Assembly: GCA_013153635.1 (NCBI GenBank) | Contig: JAADDZ010000010.1 | Span: 1-64,000, forward strand | Direction: 5' to 3' | Length of the DNA: 64,000 bases | DNA from: Aquificota bacterium | GTDB lineage: Bacteria; Aquificota; Aquificia; Aquificales; Hydrogenothermaceae | In this document: in pieces, positions 56,813-64,000 of the stretch | How positions within the stretch are numbered: position 1 is the first letter of the stretch | Layout: every line of letters starts with the position of its first letter | The notes under the pieces: model-generated | What the model saw: only the letters and a program-made list of their open reading frames with translations | Told to the model about the DNA's origin: nothing | Databases searched by the model: none | Position numbers and translations under genes: made by a program

Positions 56813-58044
56813 GTGATATGTTCATCTTCTAAATTTATTTTTTGAGACTGGTAGTACTGATATTTTTTCTTTTTTCTTCTTTTTTTTGTTTTAGTTTTTT
56901 TAGGTGGAACGATTTTTTTAGCTATATGTGGAGCATACTGGGCAAAAATTATCCCTATAAAAGACATAATAAGGATATAAACCCCTATAAATGGGATATA
57001 TTCAGATTTTGCAAATTTACCCATAACCACAGAGAACTCTCCCCTGTTTATAATACTGAAACCTGTGATAAGAGCCGCTCTCTTTGGAAGACCGGCTAAT
57101 CTTCCTCCAATATATCCTGTTAAGAATTTACCTAAGATAGATAAACTTACTATTATTAGTATTGCAACCAACAATTTTTTATCAAAAGATACAGTAGCAA
57201 AATTTATAGATGTACCAAATATAAAGAAAAACATAGCAACTGCCCAATCTCTTATCGAGTATAGGGCTTTTTCTAGCTCTTCTTCTTTTCCTGATTCAGC
57301 GATAATAACCCCAAGTAAAAAAGCCCCCAAAGCTTCTGATAGACCTATAAACTGGGTGATACCTGCAAACAGGACTACAAAACCAAGAGCAAAAAGAATA
57401 AAAATATCTTCTTTTAAGATATCATCAATAAAAGAGGCTAACTTTTCTTTTACAAATTTGGCAAACAAAAATACAGCAATAAACACAACTAGTATCTTAA
57501 CAAAGATTATCCCTACAGATGTAGGGTCTATACTCCCAGATACATGAATAGCAGATAAAAGAGCAAGAATTACAGGAGCTATAATGTCCTCGAACACCAT
57601 CAATCCAAGTATTATCTCCGTTTCAGGAAATACTTGACGATGATTGTCTACTATTATTTTTGTAGTTATAGCTGAAGATGAGGCATACGCAACTCCTCCT
57701 GCAAGCAAAGAAGTAAACAAATCAAAACCAAGAATCAAAAAGACCCCAAATATCACAACAAAATTAAAGAAAAAATCCAAAAGTCCAATATGCCATATTC
57801 TCTGTGCAGTTTGAACTGCCCGCTGAAAGTTAAACTCTAACCCAAGATAAAAAAATAGAAGAACGATTCCTATCTCACTAAAGATATGAAAAGCTTCTTG
57901 ATACTCACCTATCTGTCCTGCGATTATCCCTATAAGGATATAAAAAACAATAGCTGGGAATTTTAAAAGTTTACCAATATATCCACCTACAAATAGGGCT
58001 AATGTGATTAGCCCAAACACCAATAAAAAAGAGACATCATGCAT
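56809..58044 (-). CDS. CPA2 cation/proton antiporter (KhtU/KefB-like)
   Basis: A 411-residue membrane protein with about 12 helices. IVLLFFYLGLEFNFQRAV and FEDIIAPVILALLSA are CPA2 landmarks, and INRGEFSVVMGKFAKSE matches the Kef family. The C-terminal nucleotide-binding domain of KefB is missing; instead there is a Lys/Arg-rich tail (KKTKTKKRRKKKKYQYYQ). The separate TrkA-C protein encoded just upstream supplies regulation, as in Bacillus KhtT/KhtU. It probably expels K+ in exchange for H+ under alkaline or electrophile stress. Confidence 0.9.
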   Translation of the reverse strand: MHDVSFLLVFGLITLALFVGGYIGKLLKFPAIVFYILIGIIAGQIGEYQEAFHIFSEIGIVLLFFYLGLEFNFQRAVQTAQRIWHIGLLDFFFNFVVIFGVFLILGFDLFTSLLAGGVAYASSSAITTKIIVDNHRQVFPETEIILGLMVFEDIIAPVILALLSAIHVSGSIDPTSVGIIFVKILVVFIAVFLFAKFVKEKLASFIDDILKEDIFILFALGFVVLFAGITQFIGLSEALGAFLLGVIIAESGKEEELEKALYSIRDWAVAMFFFIFGTSINFATVSFDKKLLVAILIIVSLSILGKFLTGYIGGRLAGLPKRAALITGFSIINRGEFSVVMGKFAKSEYIPFIGVYILIMSFIGIIFAQYAPHIAKKIVPPKKTKTKKRRKKKKYQYYQSQKINLEDEHIT

Positions 58045-58528
58045 TTATTTTAAACTCCCTAAAAAACCTCTTCATCTGTTCTCTTGTCCCTACTAAGATA
58101 AGAGTATCTCCTTGTTTTATAACTTCTTCTGGAAGAGGATTTGTTATTGTTCTATCTCCTCTAACGATTGATATAACAGTAACTCCTGTTTTTTTTCTTA
58201 TCCCTAGCTCCTCTATAGATTTTCCAACTAAAGACGAACCGGGTTCTACTTTAACCCATTCGATTGCAAGATTTCTAAGGAACAGCTCCCTTTCTTTTTC
58301 TTGTTCTGGTCTAAAGTATGTTCCCATAAGAACCGAACCTAGCTGGTTAGCCTCTTCTTCAGTTAGTACCACATCACAGTCAGGGTCTTCGTACTCTTCT
58401 CCTTCTTCAAAAATAAAAAGCTCCCTTTTACCTGTTATGTGTAAAACTACAGATATTATCGAACCTTGCTGGGTTTTTATTGTAAACTTTTTTCCTATTC
58501 CCGGAAGTTCTGATTCTTTAAACTCCAT
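58037..58528 (-). CDS. TrkA-C (RCK_C) regulatory subunit, KhtT-like
   Basis: A 163-residue soluble protein. The C-terminal RCK_C domain (AIEWVKVEPGSSLVGKSIEELGIRKKTGVTVISIVRGDRTITNPLPEEVIKQGDTLILVGT) binds a cyclic dinucleotide or ion in relatives. The N-terminal 70 residues match the KhtT-type domain (ELPGIGKKFTIKTQQGSIISVVLHITGKRELFIF). It overlaps khtU by 8 bases, starting after coaBC by three bases. Regulates the antiporter gate. Confidence 0.92.
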   Translation of the reverse strand: MEFKESELPGIGKKFTIKTQQGSIISVVLHITGKRELFIFEEGEEYEDPDCDVVLTEEEANQLGSVLMGTYFRPEQEKERELFLRNLAIEWVKVEPGSSLVGKSIEELGIRKKTGVTVISIVRGDRTITNPLPEEVIKQGDTLILVGTREQMKRFFREFKINA

Positions 58529-58531
58529 CTC

Positions 58532-59710
58532 TTACCCCACCTCTGAAAGTATTGTATTTAAAATAAATAAAGCAGAGCTTTCTTTGTCAAGTTCTGGAAT
58601 TTTTACAACTTTTTCATTTTTAAATATTATGTACCCAGTGTGGGTATTTTTACCAAAAACATTTAAATCGTTTGCCACGATAACATCAAGGTTCTTTCTA
58701 TTTAGTTTTTCTAGAGCGTTGTCTATAAGATTTTCACTTTCAGCCGCAAAGCCTATAATCATCTGATTTTTTCTTTTCTTTAGTCCTATCTCTTTAAGAA
58801 TATCTGGATTTGGTACAAACTCCACTGTAGGATTTTCTATATTTTTCTTCAGTTTTGAATCACTGTAACTCTTAGGTCTAAAGTCAGCAACCGCCGCATT
58901 CATTATAACAATATCTATATCTTTAAACCTTTTTATCACCTCTTGGAACATATCCTTCGCACTGACAACATCTACAGCCTCTACATTGTACGGTTTCTCT
59001 AAACATGTAGGAGCAGAGATAAGAGTTACATCTGCCCCTAATGCGTAAGCCACTTTTGCTAAAGAGTATCCTAATCTTCCTGAAGAAGCATTCGTTATAT
59101 ACCTAATAGGGTCAAAATATTCCCTAGTTCCCCCTGCGGTAATTAATACTTTTTTCCCTTTTAGAGGTTTTGGAAGTAAAGAGTACAATATCTGTGTTTC
59201 TATATCTTGTATCTGTGCCAACTTTCCAATACCTTCCTCTTTGCAAGCTAGCTCTCCTTCACAAGCTTCTACTATTATATGTCCCCATTTTTTCAATGTT
59301 TCTAGATTTTCTTTTGTGGCAGGATTTTCATACATTTTTGTGTTCATTGCAGGAGCGATAACCAAAGGTTTATCATATGCTAAAACCATAGATGTTAAAA
59401 AGTTATCACTTATTCCTGTTCTAAGTTTTGCTATAGTATTCGCAGATGCAGGAGCTATAACAAAACTATCAGCCCATCTTGCCCAGTATATATGCTCAAG
59501 ACCTGTTTCTCCATCTTTCCAGTCTGATAATACTTGATAGTTTGTAAGTGCTTTGAATGTAAGCTCCCCAATAAACTCTTTTGCTGAAGGAGTCAAAACT
59601 ACTCTTACATTAGCTCCTTTCTTTTGTAAGCTCCTAACTAATTCGGCAGATTTATAGCTAGCGATAGACCCGGTTACACCAACTACTATATTTTTTCCTG
59701 AAAAAATCAT
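58532..59710 (-). CDS. coaBC: Phosphopantothenoylcysteine decarboxylase / phosphopantothenate-cysteine ligase
   Basis: Two consecutive coenzyme A steps in one 392-residue protein. CoaC: FSGKNIVVGVTGSIASYKSAELVRSL with FMN, the APASANTIAKLRTGISDN segment, and PAMNTKMYENPATKENL with PXMNXXMW-like catalytic motif and the Cys flap CKEEGIGKLAQ. CoaB: KVLITAGGTREYFDPIRYITNASSGRLGYSLA, VIMNAAVADFRPK and GFAAESENLIDNA. ATG 59710 has CGGAG 6 bases upstream and matches the family start; the more upstream in-frame ATG adds 11 unrelated residues. Starts the four-gene - strand operon ending in epmA. Confidence 0.96.
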   Translation of the reverse strand: MIFSGKNIVVGVTGSIASYKSAELVRSLQKKGANVRVVLTPSAKEFIGELTFKALTNYQVLSDWKDGETGLEHIYWARWADSFVIAPASANTIAKLRTGISDNFLTSMVLAYDKPLVIAPAMNTKMYENPATKENLETLKKWGHIIVEACEGELACKEEGIGKLAQIQDIETQILYSLLPKPLKGKKVLITAGGTREYFDPIRYITNASSGRLGYSLAKVAYALGADVTLISAPTCLEKPYNVEAVDVVSAKDMFQEVIKRFKDIDIVIMNAAVADFRPKSYSDSKLKKNIENPTVEFVPNPDILKEIGLKKRKNQMIIGFAAESENLIDNALEKLNRKNLDVIVANDLNVFGKNTHTGYIIFKNEKVVKIPELDKESSALFILNTILSEVG

Positions 59711-59789
59711 TAAAAGCTCCGAAAATATTTGAAAAGTATACACAATAATATATTATTATAGATAGAATATAAAAAGGGGTAGTTTGGTA

Positions 59790-60581
59790 ATGGGAAAAAA
59801 ATCGATTCTCTCTTTTTTAATTTTTACAGTATTTATAGCTGTTCCTTATCAAAAAGCTTTCTCTATTAGCTTTGATGATTTTGGTGCTGTGTGGGGGGAA
59901 TATTTTGCAGAAGCTCTAAATGAGTTTTTAGATTTAGGTATTATTGATGAGGACGACTTAGAAGAGTTTTCCGATTCTTTTCCAGCAACAGTTGATGTAG
60001 AAGGAGCTACAGCTGATATAAAAGTCTTTCCTAATAGTTTATTTTTTGGAGCTTGGCCTGAAGGCTTTAGGTCTCCAAAGCTTCCTTTGATAGTTACCAA
60101 CGATGGTGTAGAACCTGCGATAATAAGGAAAGTGGAGATTTCCGGTGACCATGAAGACGATTTTAGAATCGAAAGTGAAGATTGTGAAGGTGAAACCTTA
60201 GGAAACGCTGACACTTGTGATATTAGAATATCTTTTAAACCTACAGATACAGGGGATAGAAAAGCTGACCTCGTTATCCATTGGTTTTCTGCTTCTCAAG
60301 GTTTTCAAGAGGTAACTGTTAATCTATACGGTATAGGTCTTCCGGGAGACCCTACTGATATATGTGATTTTGATGATTTGATTAATGGAGAGTGTGGTGG
60401 ATTTGACTTTCCTTCTCCTTTCTCCTCTGGAGAGCCAACTATAGCCGATTCACAAAAGTTAGAAAAAAGCTCTGTTAACGATATTGATGCAAGTGGTGGC
60501 TGTAATTTTGGGAGTGCTATTGTAGTTCCTATATATCTCTTGATTCCGTTTATACTACTCTTTAGAAGGATTAGAGGGTAA
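59790..60581 (+). CDS. Exported choice-of-anchor D protein with C-terminal sorting-like tail
   Basis: A 263-residue exported protein. A signal peptide (SILSFLIFTVFIAVPYQKAFS) leads to an acidic region, then an immunoglobulin-like ASH/choice-of-anchor D domain (residues about 70-190: IKVFPNSLFFGAWPEGFRSPKLPLIVTND...FKPTDTGDRKADLVIHW). The end has SGGCNFG followed by a hydrophobic helix and RRIRG, the tripartite form of Synerg-CTERM/JDVT-CTERM-type sorting signals. A processing protease is not in the window. ATG 59790 follows GGGG at 59776-59779. It is a solitary gene, convergent with hfq2; the ligand and surface role are unknown. Confidence 0.78.
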   Translation: MGKKSILSFLIFTVFIAVPYQKAFSISFDDFGAVWGEYFAEALNEFLDLGIIDEDDLEEFSDSFPATVDVEGATADIKVFPNSLFFGAWPEGFRSPKLPLIVTNDGVEPAIIRKVEISGDHEDDFRIESEDCEGETLGNADTCDIRISFKPTDTGDRKADLVIHWFSASQGFQEVTVNLYGIGLPGDPTDICDFDDLINGECGGFDFPSPFSSGEPTIADSQKLEKSSVNDIDASGGCNFGSAIVVPIYLLIPFILLFRRIRG

Positions 60582-60585
60582 ATCT

Positions 60586-60825
60586 CTAATCCTCCCCTTG
60601 TTCATATTCGAACTCTATATCTGTTTTAGGTATAACTGTGGTTATAGCATGTTTGTACACGAGTATCTGTCTTGGACCCTCTTTTAGTAGTATGGTAAAA
60701 GCATCAAAGTATCTTATCTTCCCTTCTAATTTGACACCGTTTACTAGATAAATCATAACTCTGATTTTTTCTTTTCTTAAAGCATTAAGAAACTGCTCTT
60801 GAAGTTTCCCTTTCTTTTTTGACAT
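60586..60825 (-). CDS. hfq: Hfq RNA chaperone, copy 2
   Basis: A 79-residue Hfq. [31 protein letters not shown] closely follows the proteobacterial protein, including Gln9, the basic rim (R17-K18-x-K20), Tyr26, and the Sm2 motif [10 protein letters not shown]. Gln41 of E. coli is replaced by Ala42 (FDAFTILL). An acidic tail ends in EYEQGED. It is the third gene of lysS-ADP-ribosylglycohydrolase-hfq, 17 bases after the glycohydrolase, with GGAGG. It differs from copy 1 (17253-17444), which has an acidic rim but keeps the Gln. Confidence 0.93.
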   Translation of the reverse strand: MSKKKGKLQEQFLNALRKEKIRVMIYLVNGVKLEGKIRYFDAFTILLKEGPRQILVYKHAITTVIPKTDIEFEYEQGED

Positions 60826-60841
60826 CTCTTTCCTCCTTTTT

Positions 60842-61792
60842 CTAATGATGTGGAGACACCTTATATAGTTTTTTTGCTATTTTTACTATCTGGGTATAAT
60901 CCTTTAACTTAGCTTTCCAGCTGTCAGGTATACTTTCTTCAGAATTGTAAGCCCCTGCTAAAGCTCCAGCTATCAATCCTATGGAATCTGTATCCCCTCC
61001 ATAATCTCCATAGGAGTTTACAGCATTTATTATGACTTCTTTTGTGTTTTCTGAATCTTTTAAAAAGATAAACAAAGCTAAAGAAAAAGCTTCAAGAGCG
61101 TACGAACCGTTACCAAGCTCTTTTATAGCATCTTCTAAAGAAGCCTCTCCCTTTAGGAGTAGTTTTACTTTTTCGAGGTAATCTTTGGTCTCTTTTTGAG
61201 AAACAAATGTCTGTAAAAGCCGTATAAAATAGGTATACTCATCTTTAAAATAGAATCTCCCTTGTAAAGCTTCCCCAATAGATACTGCCAATGCTGACGC
61301 TACATCAAGTACTATCTCATTTCTATGGGTGAGCATTACAACAGCTTTTGTCCCTTCTACCGCTAGCATTGGATTTGCATAGTGGTACATTCCTATTGGA
61401 ATAGCTGGTAAAGCTCCTTCTATAGAACTACTGTTTATAGTATGTTCTTTTCCTTCTTTTATGGAACGGATAGCCACGAGAAAAGCTGGGTCTACATACA
61501 TATGTAATTCTTCTTGCTCTTCCCATTTTATATATGCGTTTATTATGTCTTTTATGTCTATTTTCCCTCTTTCTGCTATTGATTTTGCTATCAATTTTAC
61601 TATCAGAAATTCGCTAGAATTTTCACCTGCTTTTAAGAAGTTTGCTGGGGATAATGGGTGAGGTTCACACGGCTCGGTAATTTTACCTCCGTAGTGTAAT
61701 ACCACTTCATCAAAAGGTATCTCTTCTACACACATTCCCATACTATCACCAATTGCGGCACCAACAAGACAGCCTGTAAACCTACTCTCCAA
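60842..61792 (-). CDS. ADP-ribosylglycohydrolase-family protein
   Basis: A 316-residue all-helical protein. [18 protein letters not shown] at the start and [17 protein letters not shown] at 265-281 are the family ends, the latter giving Asp267 and Asp269 metal ligands. The first metal motif, normally T-D-D-T, reads ENSSEF at residues 57-62, so the two-metal centre is probably incomplete. Ordinary members remove ADP-ribose from proteins; this one may bind another ligand or have a different activity. Sits between lysS and hfq2. Confidence 0.85.
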   Translation of the reverse strand: MESRFTGCLVGAAIGDSMGMCVEEIPFDEVVLHYGGKITEPCEPHPLSPANFLKAGENSSEFLIVKLIAKSIAERGKIDIKDIINAYIKWEEQEELHMYVDPAFLVAIRSIKEGKEHTINSSSIEGALPAIPIGMYHYANPMLAVEGTKAVVMLTHRNEIVLDVASALAVSIGEALQGRFYFKDEYTYFIRLLQTFVSQKETKDYLEKVKLLLKGEASLEDAIKELGNGSYALEAFSLALFIFLKDSENTKEVIINAVNSYGDYGGDTDSIGLIAGALAGAYNSEESIPDSWKAKLKDYTQIVKIAKKLYKVSPHH

Positions 61793-61837
61793 AGTATTCT
61801 CCTTATTCTGTATTATTACTTTAATATACGTTTTTAC

Positions 61838-63574
61838 TTATTCTTTTTCAGGTCTTAAAGTAGGGAATAATATTACTTCCCTTATTGAAGAGCTATCTGT
61901 AAGCATCATAACCAGTCTATCTATTCCTATCCCCTCTCCAGCTGTAGGAGGAAGTCCGTATTCTAAAGCCATTAAGAAATTTTCGTCAATTTCCATAGCT
62001 TCTTCATCACCTAACTCTTTTTCTCTAAGTTGCTGAAAGAATCTTTCTCTTTGTTCATCTGGCTCGTTCAATTCTGTGTACGCGTTAGCTATTTCTTGTT
62101 TGTTTACTATAAGCTCAAATCTCTCTACAAGGTCTGGGTCATCTCTGTGTGTCTTAGCAAGAGGTGAGAGTATCTTTGGAAAATCAATAACAAAGGTAGG
62201 TTGAATTAGGTCTTCTTCTATAAAATGTTCAAATAACTTATCTAACAATTTAGAATGGGTTAGTCCTTCTGCTTTTGGAATTCCTGATTCTATTGCGAAC
62301 TTTCTTGCGTTATCCTCTACGAGGAAGAACTCTTTATCTTTCCCTGTTTTTTGTTTTAATGCATCGAAAAACCTTATACGTCTAAATGGTTTTTCAAAAT
62401 CTAATTCTTGTTCATTCCATATGATATGTAACTTTCCTACTGTGTCTTTCAATATCTTTCTAAATAGGTTTTCGGTTAAGTCCATAAGGTCATTATAATC
62501 TAGATATGCCGCATAAAATTCGACCATAGTAAACTCTGGATTGTGAGTTGTGTCTATTCCTTCATTCCGAAAGTTTCTCCCTATCTCGTAAACCCTATTA
62601 AATCCTCCAACAATTAACATCTTTAGGTAAAGTTCTGGAGCTATACGAAGGTACATATCTATATCCAAAGCGTTGTGATGAGTTACAAAGGGTTTTGCCA
62701 TCGCACCAGAAGCTACTGACTGAAGTATAGGTGTCTCTACTTCCATAAAATCTTGACTTTCTAAAAATTCTCTTAGGCTCTTTATAGCTTTGGAACGGAT
62801 TTTAAAGATTTCCCTTGCCTTTGGATTAGCGATAAGGTCTAAATATCTATGTCTGTATCTTATCTCTGTATCTTTTAGTCCATGCCATTTTTCAGGTAAA
62901 GGTCTTAGAGATTTGGATAAAAGTTGTATGCTGTGTACTTCTACAGTTAGCTCACCTGTCATCGTTCTAAACAAGGTACCTTTTACCCCTACTATATCCC
63001 CTATGTCTAATATGTTTGTTATTTCTTTGTACTGTTCTTCTCCTAGAATATCCATCTTGAGGTATATCTGGAGTTTACCATCAGCATCTTGTATATGTCC
63101 AAATGCGGCTTTTCCTTGTTCTCTAAAAGAGATCAATCTCCCAGCTACAGAAACTATCTCTTTTGATGGCTCTTTGTCATAGGTCTGCTTTATGCTAAAG
63201 ACATCTGTCCCTTGTTCTGCTTCTACTATCTCATCAGCAACTAACGTTAGTTTTTGGTCTATTCTATCTAAATAACCTTTAAAAGCTATCACTGTATTTG
63301 GTGATAATTTACCCTTTTCTTGGGGTATGATTACTTGTATTTCTACAGGTTTCTCTAAATCTGCCAACCTTACGATATATCTATCATTTTTTTTTGAGAT
63401 TCTTTTTATTTTTCCTCTTATAACAAAAATCTTGTCTTTTTCTGGAGTTTTTTCATATTTTTTTCTAATTTCATCTATTTTATGAGTTACTTCAAATTTG
63501 TGGGGATATGGATTTATTCCTCTTTTCTTTAGTTCTTCTACAATTTTTTTTCTACTTTCTAGAACTTCTTCCAA
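61838..63574 (-). CDS. lysS: Lysyl-tRNA synthetase, class II
   Basis: Charges tRNA-Lys. An OB-fold anticodon domain (residues 40-150, IFVIRGKIKRISKKNDRYIVRLADL) precedes the catalytic core: motif 1 LREFLESQDFMEVETPIL, motif 2 YEIGRNFRNEGIDTTHNPEFTMVEFYAAY, motif 3 GEGIGIDRLVMMLTD. FVIDFPKILSPLAKTHRDDPDLVERFEL is diagnostic of LysS. At 578 residues it is longer than average (about 500), with additional residues around 110-140. Starts the - strand operon to hfq2; divergent from the partial membrane protein at 63640. Confidence 0.98.
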   Translation of the reverse strand: MEEVLESRKKIVEELKKRGINPYPHKFEVTHKIDEIRKKYEKTPEKDKIFVIRGKIKRISKKNDRYIVRLADLEKPVEIQVIIPQEKGKLSPNTVIAFKGYLDRIDQKLTLVADEIVEAEQGTDVFSIKQTYDKEPSKEIVSVAGRLISFREQGKAAFGHIQDADGKLQIYLKMDILGEEQYKEITNILDIGDIVGVKGTLFRTMTGELTVEVHSIQLLSKSLRPLPEKWHGLKDTEIRYRHRYLDLIANPKAREIFKIRSKAIKSLREFLESQDFMEVETPILQSVASGAMAKPFVTHHNALDIDMYLRIAPELYLKMLIVGGFNRVYEIGRNFRNEGIDTTHNPEFTMVEFYAAYLDYNDLMDLTENLFRKILKDTVGKLHIIWNEQELDFEKPFRRIRFFDALKQKTGKDKEFFLVEDNARKFAIESGIPKAEGLTHSKLLDKLFEHFIEEDLIQPTFVIDFPKILSPLAKTHRDDPDLVERFELIVNKQEIANAYTELNEPDEQRERFFQQLREKELGDEEAMEIDENFLMALEYGLPPTAGEGIGIDRLVMMLTDSSSIREVILFPTLRPEKE

Positions 63575-63639
63575 TGTTTTCCTCCAAAATCAGATATTAC
63601 AATATCTATTATAACTTTAATTTTGTACATGGGCTTTTT

Positions 63640-64000
63640 ATGATTAACAAAATCTTTTATTTAGGATTTTTGAGTGATGCTCCAATACTGGTAGCTATCT
63701 TTATGAGTGTGTATCCCAAATTCCAAAATGAGGTGATTTTTTATATCAGTGTTCTTATAGGTTTTGTATCTTTGATAGTATCTGTCAATCTTATAAAGAG
63801 ACTCAATATAGAACATTTTATCAGCTCTTTTTCAGTTTTAGATATGATAGGTTATCTTCTGTATATCTTGTTTATGTATGGGTTTGTTATCTATCTCTTT
63901 TTTACAGATAGACTGTATATGAAATGGGTAATTTTGGTTTATATATTGCTATATTTTTTATTGACTATATATTCTACCAGCCAAAACGAAGAAAGTGTGT
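63640..64000 (+). CDS. Membrane protein, N-terminal part (runs off the window)
   Basis: ATG 63640 opens a frame that continues to the window end, about 120 codons. It encodes four strongly hydrophobic helices (starting INKIFYLGFLSDAPILVAIFMSVYP, then VIFYISVLIGFVSLIVSV, a third around MIGYLLYILFMYGFVIYLFF and a fourth WVILVYILLYFLLTIY) separated by short polar turns. No family is recognised. GGG at 63631-63633 is a weak ribosome site. It is divergent from lysS with a 65-base gap. Confidence 0.6.
   Translation, partial: MINKIFYLGFLSDAPILVAIFMSVYPKFQNEVIFYISVLIGFVSLIVSVNLIKRLNIEHFISSFSVLDMIGYLLYILFMYGFVIYLFFTDRLYMKWVILVYILLYFLLTIYSTSQNEESV

Overview
The window is a strongly AT-rich, densely packed bacterial chromosome segment. 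Intergenic gaps are short, many starts overlap the preceding stop, and GGAGG-type ribosome sites are common. The gene mix points to a Gram-negative thermophilic chemolithoautotroph of the Aquificota, most likely a Sulfurihydrogenibium-like member of the Hydrogenothermaceae. Evidence for this is LptD and a SurA-like chaperone, single-cluster ferredoxins, cytochrome c', TusA-type sulfur carriers, heavy-metal RND efflux and a Lys/Arg/Ile-rich proteome. The taxon is inferred from content; no rRNA or tRNA gene is present to confirm it. No CRISPR array, prophage or intact insertion sequence was found, and no gene-free stretch exceeds 300 bases.

Region 1 (1-8535, + strand) is a surface-polysaccharide cluster: the end of a Wzy/ligase-like membrane protein, a WcaF-type acetyltransferase, a WcaI-type glycosyltransferase, gmd, a four-helix-bundle gene, fcl, manC, a WbaP/PglC-type initiating phosphoglycosyltransferase and galE. 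Together they make GDP-mannose, GDP-fucose and UDP-galactose and start and elongate a lipid-linked glycan. Heptameric, STRR-like repeats flank the four-helix-bundle gene in inverted orientation and also lie in frame inside fcl. Region 2 (8532-15180) carries a CcsA-like protein, a large membrane-anchored pentapeptide-repeat protein, tgt, a universal stress protein, twin ferredoxins, an orphan zinc-ribbon/HTH protein and a DksA-like protein.

Region 3 (15181-21136) is an RNA and sulfur operon on the - strand (miaA-hfq-hflX-HIT-TusA/DUF3343 fusion), then an IclR regulator and lptD. Region 4 (21203-33498) holds an RbgA-like GTPase, gph-ftsB-eno, glmU-surA-like-trpD-outer membrane protein, a PilZ/HDOD regulator, a cytochrome/porin fusion, a LysR regulator and tlyA. 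Region 5 (33569-39247) is a heavy-metal RND efflux operon headed by a small exported protein.

Region 6 (39275-46958, mostly - strand) has an aminotransferase, a peroxiredoxin, a PTPS/QueD homologue and a long run ilvB-ilvN-unknown-ilvC-CDP-alcohol transferase-RibD-like reductase-moaD. Region 7 (47057-55887) has an ATPase/GNAT fusion plus a STAS protein, then a TetR-cytochrome c'-DUF2231 set divergent from a second RND operon. Two near-identical palindromes each overlap one of the divergent promoters there. Region 8 (55874-64000) has coaBC-khtT-khtU-epmA, an exported choice-of-anchor protein with a sorting-like tail, lysS-ADP-ribosylglycohydrolase-hfq2 and the start of a membrane protein. The most interesting items are the repeat-flanked four-helix-bundle gene, the two divergent Hfq paralogues, the PilZ/HDOD/AAA-like protein, the ATPase-GNAT-STAS pair and the twin-operator efflux locus.
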